DNA of 34,399 bases from Eutrophocola sp964629325 (lineage in GTDB: Bacteria > Pseudomonadota > Gammaproteobacteria > Pseudomonadales > Pseudohongiellaceae): assembly GCA_964629325.1 (NCBI GenBank), contig CAZVSC010000030.1, forward strand, positions 1 through 34,399. Reading direction: 5' to 3'. Numbering within the stretch: the first letter of the stretch is position 1; each line of letters opens with the position of its first letter. Made by a program: the position numbers and the translations under genes. Positions 7,617-13,669 of this stretch are shown here, in pieces. The notes under the pieces are model-generated. The model was not told the DNA's origin and did not search any database. It worked only from the letters and a program-made list of their open reading frames with translations.

Positions 7617-8561
7617 ATGGCGGATATCAAAGTCATCAGGTTCATGGATTACCGGAATCCGACGACGGTATTCTCGGCAATCCTGCTTTTAATATCGATC
7701 GGTTCCTTTATCGTCAACGGCATGCAGTTCGGCCTGGACTTCACGGGCGGCACCCAGATCCAGGTCTCCTACACAGAGGCGCCCGACCTGGAACAGATCC
7801 GCGAAACCATTCGCGGCGCAGGTTACGAGAGTTTCGAAGTGGTGAATTTCCGCACCGACCGGGATGTGCAGATCCGCATCCAGGAAACCGGTTCGGCGGA
7901 CGTCGACCAGGTTGAAGCGGCCCAGGCAACGGACATCATACTGGCGGCATTGCAGGCAAATTCCACGTCGCAAGTGGAGATACTCGGCACCGGCTTCATT
8001 GGCGCCCAGGTGGGCGAAGAGCTCAGGGAGCAGGGCGGCCTCGGCATGCTGGTGGCGCTGATCATGATCATGATCTACATCTCGCTGCGCTTCCAGTACA
8101 AGTTTGCCGTAGGCGCCGTGGCGGCCCTTGCCCACGACGTCACCATCACGCTGGGGTGGTTTTCATTCTTCAAGATCGATTTCGACCTGACCGTGCTGGC
8201 AGCCGTGCTGGCTGTAATCGGTTATTCCCTCAACGACACCATCGTCGTGTTCGACCGCATCCGCGAGAACTTCCGGATATTACGCCAGACCGAACCGATC
8301 GATGTCATCAACTACTCCATCACCCAGACGCTCGACAGAACGCTGATCACCTCCGGCACGACATTGCTGGTGCTCATTGCCCTGTCTCTGTTCGGCGGGG
8401 AGATGATACACGGATTCGCGACGGCGCTTATCGTGGGTATCGGTATCGGCACCTATTCATCCATTTATGTGGCGTCAGAGATCCTGACCTACATGGAAGT
8501 GTCGAAAGAAGACCTGATGCCACCCGTCAAGGAAGGCGAAGAGGTGGATGCTTTGCCGTAA
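7617..8561 (+). CDS. secF: Protein translocase subunit SecF
   Basis: SecF is the partner of SecD in the export motor. The 314-residue protein shows the first membrane helix, the conserved GLDFTGGTQIQV at the start of the periplasmic domain, and the helical C-terminal half with VLAVIGYSLNDTIVVFDRIREN, the SecF signature carrying conserved Asp and Arg residues, followed by TLDRTLITSGTTLLVL. It starts with an ATG 3 bp after the secD stop, with GAGG at the end of secD as a likely ribosome-binding site. It is convergent with suhB. Confidence 0.97.
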   Translation: MADIKVIRFMDYRNPTTVFSAILLLISIGSFIVNGMQFGLDFTGGTQIQVSYTEAPDLEQIRETIRGAGYESFEVVNFRTDRDVQIRIQETGSADVDQVEAAQATDIILAALQANSTSQVEILGTGFIGAQVGEELREQGGLGMLVALIMIMIYISLRFQYKFAVGAVAALAHDVTITLGWFSFFKIDFDLTVLAAVLAVIGYSLNDTIVVFDRIRENFRILRQTEPIDVINYSITQTLDRTLITSGTTLLVLIALSLFGGEMIHGFATALIVGIGIGTYSSIYVASEILTYMEVSKEDLMPPVKEGEEVDALP

Positions 8562-8565
8562 GACA

Positions 8566-8615
8566 GGGACAGAGCGCTGCGCGGTCTGTCCCGTGGAATT
8601 GGCGCAGCCAATTCC
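8566..8615. terminator. Double palindrome between convergent secF and suhB (REP-like)
   Basis: The first hairpin has an 8-bp stem, GGGACAGA (8566-8573) with TCTGTCCC (8585-8592). Its 11-nt loop can pair further internally (CGC/GCG). The second has a perfect 9-bp stem, GGAATTGGC (8595-8603) with GCCAATTCC (8607-8615), and a 3-nt loop GCA. A GC-rich stretch follows. No U-tract follows either stem, so intrinsic termination is uncertain, but the position between two converging genes fits a bidirectional transcript end or an extragenic palindrome. Confidence 0.6.
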
Positions 8616-8638
8616 GCCTGCGGCGCCTTCGTTCTGGA

Positions 8639-9418
8639 TCAGTTGGCTTTTGAGATGAGTTTCAGCCAGGGCTTGAAGCATTTGGCATTGCTGAAGACGA
8701 GATCGTCGCTATCCAGGCAGTCGGGATTGCCAGCCGAGTCGCTGATGAAGCCGCCGGCTTCGCGGATCAGCAGGATGCCCGCGGCAATATCCCACTGGTT
8801 CATGCCGGACATCCAGCCGGCATCGGTGCGGCCTGCAGCCATGTAGGCCAGGTCGAGCGCGGCGGACCCGCTCATGCGAATGGCACCAACTATGCCTTTC
8901 AGATTGCCCTGGATTGCCATCAGGGTGTCGTAGTTCTTCAGTCCCGCACAACTCAGGCTTACCGTGGCGCCATCGACAGCAGTGCGCGTGCTGACACGCA
9001 GGCGATGGCCGTTGAGTTGGGCGCCGCTGCCACGGGTCGCCGTAAATTCCTCGTTTTTCACCGGGTCGAGAATGATGGCGTGCTCGAGCTTGCCTTTTTT
9101 CAGGCAGGCCATGGAAATGCAGAAATGCGGAAAACCGAGAATGAAATTACGTGTGCCGTCGATGGGGTCGATAATCCACTGGGTCTCGCCATCGGAGCCT
9201 TCGATGATGCCGGCTTCCTCGCACATGAAGCCGTGGCCGGGATAGGACTGTCGGATGTGATCGACCAGGATCTCTTCCACCTTCCTGTCGACATCGGTCA
9301 CATAATCATTCGGGCCTTTTTCGGACACGCGAAGACGGTCGGGACGTTCCCATGCCTGCAGGATGTGCTCGGAAGCGATGCGGGCGGCCCGCAGACCGAT
9401 ATTGGTGATGGCGTGCAT
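8639..9418 (-). CDS. suhB: Inositol-1-monophosphatase SuhB
   Basis: This inositol monophosphatase family enzyme removes phosphate from inositol-1-phosphate; in E. coli, SuhB also joins the ribosomal RNA antitermination complex. The 259-residue protein contains the metal-binding motifs MCEEAG, IIDPIDGTRNF and, near the C-terminus, NQWDIAAGILLIREAGG. The ATG at 9418 gives the usual N-terminus MHAITNIGLRAARIASE. The frame stays open upstream to about 10174, but that extension runs antisense through trmJ and is not part of the protein. It is divergent from trmJ, as in several gammaproteobacteria. Confidence 0.96.
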   Translation of the reverse strand: MHAITNIGLRAARIASEHILQAWERPDRLRVSEKGPNDYVTDVDRKVEEILVDHIRQSYPGHGFMCEEAGIIEGSDGETQWIIDPIDGTRNFILGFPHFCISMACLKKGKLEHAIILDPVKNEEFTATRGSGAQLNGHRLRVSTRTAVDGATVSLSCAGLKNYDTLMAIQGNLKGIVGAIRMSGSAALDLAYMAAGRTDAGWMSGMNQWDIAAGILLIREAGGFISDSAGNPDCLDSDDLVFSNAKCFKPWLKLISKAN

Positions 9419-9451
9419 GATGAAAGAGGCGTGGCGAAAAAAGTGCTGCGC

Positions 9452-9510
9452 ATGATAGCAAAAGACTTGGAACTTGTAGAGCGAGGAATCCCGCTGAACT
9501 CTGCTATCAT
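9452..9510. promoter_or_regulatory. Divergent suhB/trmJ promoter region with mirrored -10 boxes
   Basis: ATGATAGCA (9452-9460) and TGCTATCAT (9502-9510) form a perfect 9-bp inverted repeat. Each arm contains TATCAT, on the minus strand for suhB and on the plus strand for trmJ, at positions suitable for -10 boxes. No convincing -35 elements are seen at 16-18 bp for either direction. Confidence 0.35.
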
Positions 9511-9544
9511 ATCGCGCCCTGAAAACGCTCAATAAAGGCAGACA

Positions 9545-10354
9545 ATGCAAGAACTCAAGCGCATTCGCATTGTGCTCGTACAAACATCCCACCCGGGGAA
9601 TATCGGCGCTGCGGCGAGGGCCATGAAGAACATGGGCCTGGCCAGCCTGTATCTGGTTGAGCCGAGGGACTATCCGTCCGGCGTTGCGCTCGGCAGGGCC
9701 GCTTCCGCGCTGGATATCCTTGATAACGCGGTGGTAGTCGATTCGCTCGATGCCGCTATCGCCGATTGCGGCCTGGTCATCGGAACCAGTGCACGTTCCC
9801 GGGGCATACCCTGGCCCATGGTCGATCCGCAGGAATGTGCGCAGAAGCTCGTGCTGGCCGGCCGGCAGAACGATGTCGCCCTGGTGTTTGGCCGGGAAGA
9901 CAACGGTCTCAGCAACGAGGAATTGCGCCGCTGCCATTTCCATGTCCAGATTCCCGCCAATGAAGAATATTCCTCGCTGAACGTGGCAGCCGCGGTGATG
10001 GTGCTGTGCTACGAGATTCGCAAGGCGGCATTGCAGGAGCAAGGTGCCAGGGACAAGGAACAAGGGGAGAATCCCGGTGATGGCACTGAAGATAGGGGAA
10101 ATACCGGAACTGGGGAGGATTTCTGGGATCAGCCCCTGGCCACGGTGGCTGAGACCGAAGGTTTCCTGGCTCACCTCGAGGAGGTGCTGACCCAGATTGA
10201 GGTGCTGGATCCCAAGGCACCCCGCCAGCTCATGACCCGCCTGCGACGGCTGTATACCCGCATACGGCCGGACCGCATGGAAATCAATCTCCTGCGGGGC
10301 ACATTGACGGCGACCCAGGCCAAGCTGGCCAGGAAAAGGGACCCCGAAGCCTGA
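9545..10354 (+). CDS. trmJ: tRNA (cytidine/uridine-2'-O-)-methyltransferase TrmJ
   Basis: TrmJ is a SPOUT-fold enzyme that methylates the 2'-hydroxyl of residue 32 in the anticodon loop of several tRNAs. It has 269 residues. The SPOUT domain (about 1-160) shows VLVQTSHPGNIGAAARAMKN, GTSARSRGIPWP, LVFGREDNGLSNEEL and the knot motif EYSSLNVAAAV. The C-terminal helical region with MTRLRRLYTRIRP is also present. Between them lies a Gly/Glu/Asp-rich linker, about 20 residues longer than in E. coli TrmJ by recall. Its first part (about residues 164-174) is encoded by a heptamer repeat array. It lies just upstream of the iscR operators. Confidence 0.95.
   Translation: MQELKRIRIVLVQTSHPGNIGAAARAMKNMGLASLYLVEPRDYPSGVALGRAASALDILDNAVVVDSLDAAIADCGLVIGTSARSRGIPWPMVDPQECAQKLVLAGRQNDVALVFGREDNGLSNEELRRCHFHVQIPANEEYSSLNVAAAVMVLCYEIRKAALQEQGARDKEQGENPGDGTEDRGNTGTGEDFWDQPLATVAETEGFLAHLEEVLTQIEVLDPKAPRQLMTRLRRLYTRIRPDRMEINLLRGTLTATQAKLARKRDPEA
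10036..10067 (+). repeat. In-frame heptamer array inside trmJ
   Basis: Four 7-bp units, GGAGCAA, GGTGCCA, GGGACAA and GGAACAA, are followed by GGGG. Three of the four units are those of the pyk/mdh array 7 kb away: GGAGCAA and GGAACAA occur in its left arm, and GGGACAA is the complement of TTGTCCC in its right arm. The array is translated as part of the TrmJ inter-domain linker without breaking the frame. Confidence 0.8.
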
Positions 10355-10363
10355 CAGGCGGGC

Positions 10364-10388
10364 TTACCTGACTAAATTACTACGTTAT
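10364..10388 (+). promoter_or_regulatory. Upstream IscR type-1-like operator
   Basis: A 25-bp site matches the known E. coli type 1 IscR pattern (ATA-SYYGACT-4 nt-YAGTCRRSTAT) at most positions. The left half TTACCTGACT is strong; the right half (ACTACGTTAT) is weaker. It begins 10 bp after the trmJ stop and abuts the second site. By analogy, [2Fe-2S]-IscR would bind here to repress its own operon. Confidence 0.65.
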
Positions 10389-10413
10389 ATACTTGACCAA
10401 ATTAGTCGGTTAT
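10389..10413 (+). promoter_or_regulatory. Downstream IscR type-1-like operator overlapping the iscR promoter
   Basis: This 25-bp near-palindrome, with halves ATACTTGACC and TAGTCGGTTAT around AAAT, is a close match to the type 1 IscR site. It contains the promoter -35 hexamer, so occupancy would block RNA polymerase. Spacing to the upstream site is exactly 25 bp centre to centre, a tandem arrangement like that known upstream of E. coli iscR. Confidence 0.8.
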
Positions 10414-10421
10414 TGCATAAT
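10393..10421 (+). promoter_or_regulatory. iscR operon promoter
   Basis: TTGACC (10393-10398) and CATAAT (10416-10421) are separated by 17 bp, a good sigma-70 promoter about 30 bp before the iscR start. It is embedded in the second IscR operator. Confidence 0.75.
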
Positions 10422-10453
10422 CCGCGCCATCTATACACGCTTGGTGAACAACC

Positions 10454-10969
10454 ATGAGACTGACTACCAAAGGCCGTTATGCCGTGACCGCCATGCTGGA
10501 CCTGAGCATCAATGCCAGCAGGGGCCCGGTCACCCTGAGCGATATTTCCAAGCGCCAGGACATCTCCCTGTCCTATCTCGAACAGTTGTTTGCCAAACTG
10601 CGCAAGCAGGATCTGGTCAGCAGTGTCCGCGGTCCCGGCGGTGGATACCTGCTCGGCAGGAAGGGTTCGGAGATAGACGTGGCTGAAATCATCGATGCCG
10701 TGAGCGAATCCCTGGATACCACCAAGTGCCAGGGCAAGGGTGATTGCCATGGCGGTGAAATGTGCCTGACCCACCACCTGTGGGAAGACCTCAGTGCACA
10801 AATTCACAAGTTCCTCAGCGATATCACGCTGGCGGACCTGGTGTCCAAGCGGGAGATCGAGGTCATCGCCCGCAACCAGTCCCAACGCATCAAGCATGGT
10901 TCACGTGACGAAGGAAGCAGTGAAAAAACCGGCAGTACGCTGGAGCGCATCGCTGCGAGCTCACTGTAA
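10454..10969 (+). CDS. iscR: Fe-S cluster-sensing transcriptional regulator IscR
   Basis: IscR is an Rrf2-family repressor that carries a [2Fe-2S] cluster and switches off the ISC operon when clusters are plentiful. The protein has 171 residues. The winged helix-turn-helix occupies about residues 1-65 (MRLTTKGRYAVTAMLDL, then SLSYLEQLFAKLRK, VRGPGGGYLL). The cluster ligands C92, C98, C104 and H107 sit exactly at the E. coli positions, in KCQGKGDCHGGEMCLTH. The C-terminal tail is polar, as in relatives. It is first in the isc operon and is followed after 52 bp by iscS. Confidence 0.98.
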   Translation: MRLTTKGRYAVTAMLDLSINASRGPVTLSDISKRQDISLSYLEQLFAKLRKQDLVSSVRGPGGGYLLGRKGSEIDVAEIIDAVSESLDTTKCQGKGDCHGGEMCLTHHLWEDLSAQIHKFLSDITLADLVSKREIEVIARNQSQRIKHGSRDEGSSEKTGSTLERIAASSL

Positions 10970-11021
10970 CCTGGAACGAATTGTAAATACCGAAGCAAGC
11001 AGGCAGTACCGGAGTTAAAAA

Positions 11022-12233
11022 ATGATACCGATTTACTTTGACTATTCAGCCACCACCCCGGTCGACCCGAGGGTGCGCGACAAGATGGTCGAATGCCTCA
11101 CCCTGGAAGGCAATTTCGGCAACCCGGCGTCACGTTCACACGTGTTCGGCTGGAAGGCCGAGGAAGCCGTGGAAGAGGCGCGTCAGCACGTGGCAGACCT
11201 GGTGAACTGTGATCCACGCGAGATCGTATGGACCTCGGGTGCCACCGAATCAGACAATCTGGCCCTGAAGGGTGCGGCGCATTTCTACAAGAACAAGGGC
11301 AAGCACATCATCACTTCCAAGATCGAACACAAGGCGGTTTTGGACAGCTGCCGCCAGCTGGAGCGCGAAGGCTTCGAGGTCACCTACCTTGATCCCGACA
11401 CGAAAGGCCTGATCTCGCCGCAGGCGGTAGCAGAAGCCATTCGCGACGACACCATCCTCGTATCCCTCATGCACGTCAACAACGAGATTGGCGTGATCAA
11501 CGATATCAAGGCCATTGGCCAGGTATGCCGCGACAAGAAGGTGCTCTTCCATGTCGATGCCGCGCAGAGCACAGGCAAGATTGATATCGATCTCCAGGAC
11601 ATGCCGGTCGACCTGATGTCTTTCTCGGCCCATAAAACCTACGGCCCCAAGGGTGTCGGCGCGCTGTATGTGCGCCGCAAGCCGCGCGTCAGGCTGGAAG
11701 CCCAGATGCATGGGGGCGGACATGAACGCGGCATGCGTTCCGGCACACTTCCCACGCACCAGATCGTCGGCATGGGAGAAGCCTTTCGTATCGCCAAGGA
11801 AGAGATGCATGATGAGGCCGTGCGCGTTCGTGCCCTGCGCGATCGCTTCCTGAAAGGCCTGGAAGGCATGGAAGAGGTCTACATCAACGGCGACCTGGAT
11901 CATCGCGTGCCGGGCAACATCAACGTGAGTTTCAACTTCGTCGAAGGCGAATCCCTGATCATGGCATTGAAGGACCTGGCGGTTTCCTCGGGTTCAGCAT
12001 GCACCTCGGCGAGCCTGGAGCCATCCTATGTCCTGCGCGCCCTGGGCATGGACGACGAGCTGGCGCACAGTTCGCTGCGTTTCAGCATCGGCCGTTTCAC
12101 CACCGAAGAGGACGTGGACACGGCAGTGGCGAAAGTCAGGGAAGCTGTCGGCAAGCTCCGTGAACTGTCACCGTTATGGGACATGTTCAAGGATGGTGTC
12201 GACATCAGCAAGGTCAAGTGGGCAGCGCATTGA
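11022..12233 (+). CDS. iscS: Cysteine desulfurase IscS
   Basis: IscS uses pyridoxal phosphate to take sulfur from cysteine and hands it as a persulfide to IscU, and in other bacteria also to tRNA-thiolation and cofactor pathways. The 403-residue protein shows TSGATESDNLALKG, the PLP lysine K205 in SFSAHKTYGPKG, and the active-site C327 in SSGSACTSASLEPSY, typical of group I desulfurases. GGAG at 11011-11014 is a clean Shine-Dalgarno. The stop codon is part of a heptamer repeat array. Confidence 0.98.
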   Translation: MIPIYFDYSATTPVDPRVRDKMVECLTLEGNFGNPASRSHVFGWKAEEAVEEARQHVADLVNCDPREIVWTSGATESDNLALKGAAHFYKNKGKHIITSKIEHKAVLDSCRQLEREGFEVTYLDPDTKGLISPQAVAEAIRDDTILVSLMHVNNEIGVINDIKAIGQVCRDKKVLFHVDAAQSTGKIDIDLQDMPVDLMSFSAHKTYGPKGVGALYVRRKPRVRLEAQMHGGGHERGMRSGTLPTHQIVGMGEAFRIAKEEMHDEAVRVRALRDRFLKGLEGMEEVYINGDLDHRVPGNINVSFNFVEGESLIMALKDLAVSSGSACTSASLEPSYVLRALGMDDELAHSSLRFSIGRFTTEEDVDTAVAKVREAVGKLRELSPLWDMFKDGVDISKVKWAAH

Positions 12234-12257
12234 AGTTGGAAATTGGAAGTTGAAAAG
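12230..12257 (+). repeat. Heptamer array overlapping the iscS stop codon
   Basis: Four imperfect direct 7-bp units, TTGAAGT, TGGAAAT, TGGAAGT and TGAAAAG, begin at the last base of the final iscS sense codon and include its TGA stop. No facing inverted arm is present. The array fills the first part of the 71-bp iscS-iscU spacer. Confidence 0.7.
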
Positions 12258-12273
12258 TATCAGAGGTAGCAAC

Positions 12274-12303
12274 ATGAACAGAGACAAAGGTGCAGGTAAA
12301 TAA
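12274..12303 (+). other. Possible leader minigene upstream of iscU
   Basis: An ATG preceded by AGAGG (12262-12266, 7 nt away) opens a 9-codon frame, MNRDKGAGK, ending in TAA one base before the iscU ATG. The iscU Shine-Dalgarno (AGGT, 12294-12297) lies within it. Translation is plausible but unproven; it may be chance in a short spacer. Confidence 0.25.
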
Positions 12304-12304
12304 C

Positions 12305-12703
12305 ATGGCCTATTCAGACAAGGTACTCGACCATTATGAAAATCCCCGCAACGTGGGGCGGCTCGACGAAGATGACGAGAATGTTGGCACCGGTATGGTG
12401 GGCGCGCCCGCCTGTGGCGATGTCATGCGCCTGCAGATCAAGGTCAACAAGGAAGGTGTCATCGAGGACGCCAAATTCAAGACCTACGGCTGCGGTTCCG
12501 CCATCGCCTCCAGCTCCCTGCTGACAGAGTGGGTAAAGGGCCGCACTATCGATGACGCCGCCAGGATTCGCAATACCGAGATCGCCGAAGAACTTGGTTT
12601 GCCCCCGGTGAAGATTCACTGCTCCGTTCTGGCGGAAGACGCCATCAAGGCGGCGATCAGCGACGTGAAGAAGAAACGCGGTGAAGCCGTCGACGCCGAG
12701 TAA
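12305..12703 (+). CDS. iscU: Fe-S cluster scaffold IscU
   Basis: IscU is the scaffold on which IscS-derived sulfur and iron are assembled into [2Fe-2S] clusters. The 132-residue protein has the ligands C37, C63 and C106, the release-promoting D39 (APACGD) and H105. The HscA-binding motif LPPVK is at about residues 99-103. The ATG at 12305 gives the standard MAYSDKVLDHYENPRNVG start. An upstream in-frame GTG (12290) would add five residues and is less likely, since AGGT at 12294-12297 is well placed for the ATG. Confidence 0.98.
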   Translation: MAYSDKVLDHYENPRNVGRLDEDDENVGTGMVGAPACGDVMRLQIKVNKEGVIEDAKFKTYGCGSAIASSSLLTEWVKGRTIDDAARIRNTEIAEELGLPPVKIHCSVLAEDAIKAAISDVKKKRGEAVDAE

Positions 12704-12744
12704 TGGCAGATTCAAGCAAGCAGTAACGTAGGAAGCAGTCAATC

Positions 12745-13068
12745 ATGGCAATAACCCTGACAGAATCGGCCGCCAGGCACGTGGCCTCCCAGTTGCGGCA
12801 CCGGGGCAAGGGCCTTGGGATCAGGGTCGGTGTCACCACTACCGGCTGTTCCGGCATGGCTTACGTGCTGGAGTTCGTGGATGAATTACAATCTGCGGAC
12901 AAGGTGTTCGAGGATCACGGCGTAAAGATCGTGGTGGACCCGAAAAGCCTTGTCTATCTCGACGGTACGGAAATGGACTTCGTCAAGGTCGGCGTCAACG
13001 AAGGTTTCGAATTCAGGAACCCGAACGCCAAGGGTGAATGCGGTTGCGGTGAAAGCTTCAGCGTCTGA
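12745..13068 (+). CDS. iscA: A-type Fe-S carrier IscA
   Basis: IscA is an A-type carrier thought to pass clusters or iron from the assembly machinery to client proteins. The 107-residue protein has the three invariant cysteines C35 (TTTGCSGM), C99 and C101 (GECGCGESF). Length and position between iscU and hscB match the canonical operon. The spacer from iscU (41 bp) holds a tiny frame, MADSSKQ, whose ATG overlaps the iscU stop. Confidence 0.97.
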   Translation: MAITLTESAARHVASQLRHRGKGLGIRVGVTTTGCSGMAYVLEFVDELQSADKVFEDHGVKIVVDPKSLVYLDGTEMDFVKVGVNEGFEFRNPNAKGECGCGESFSV

Positions 13069-13114
13069 CGCTGCCCGCGTTCTCCTGTCCACACAGCAAG
13101 CTGCCTGAACGATT

Positions 13115-13645
13115 TTGATTAACTCCGTTATTAACTACTTTGACCTGTTTGAAATGCCCCGGACGTTCCAGGTCGATGCCGCCGAACTCGAGAGCCGGTA
13201 CAAGCAGCTGCAGGCCGCGTGGCATCCTGACCGGTTTACCGGAGCAGATGACAGCAAACGCCTGCAGGCCCTGCAAAAGACCAGCCTGGTCAACGATGCC
13301 TACGTCACCCTGAAGTCGCCGTTGAAGCGGGCAGCGCACTTGCTGGCGCTGCAAGGCGTTGATGCCGAAGAACATAACCAGGCCCATTTCGGTGCGGACT
13401 TTCTGCACAGACAGATGATCCTGCGCGAACAGCTGGAAGCGCTCGGGGAACAAGAGGATATGGCAGGCCTCGATGCCATGAAGGCTGAAGTGTCCAGCGC
13501 AACGAATGCAGCCCTGGTGGAGTTTGAATCCCTCTATGGGCAAGGACAATTTTCTGAAGCCAAGCAGCGCTATAACCGGCTGCAGTTTCTGTACAAGCTG
13601 CTCGATGAAATAGATGCGGTTGAAGAAAATCTCCTCGATTACTGA
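13115..13645 (+). CDS. hscB: Co-chaperone HscB (J-domain protein)
   Basis: HscB brings IscU to the Hsp70 HscA and stimulates its ATPase to promote cluster transfer. It has 176 residues. The N-terminal J domain begins NYFDLFEMPRTFQVD and carries the HPD tripeptide in WHPDRF; the C-terminal domain is a helical IscU-binding bundle. The start is TTG at 13115. An in-frame stop at 13106 rules out longer forms, and the first ATG would remove helix I of the J domain. No strong Shine-Dalgarno is visible, so translation is probably weak or coupled. Confidence 0.95.
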   Translation: MINSVINYFDLFEMPRTFQVDAAELESRYKQLQAAWHPDRFTGADDSKRLQALQKTSLVNDAYVTLKSPLKRAAHLLALQGVDAEEHNQAHFGADFLHRQMILREQLEALGEQEDMAGLDAMKAEVSSATNAALVEFESLYGQGQFSEAKQRYNRLQFLYKLLDEIDAVEENLLDY

Positions 13646-13669
13646 TTAATAACAAGCAACGGACAACTC

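Noticed and set aside
9419..10174. N-terminal extension of suhB
   Set aside because: The frame stays open but runs antisense through trmJ; the family N-terminus begins at the ATG at 9418.
13646..13669. Possible further heptamer array upstream of hscA (AACAAGCAACGGACAAC)
   Set aside because: Only loosely similar words with no regular 7-bp phase, so not counted as a member of the family.
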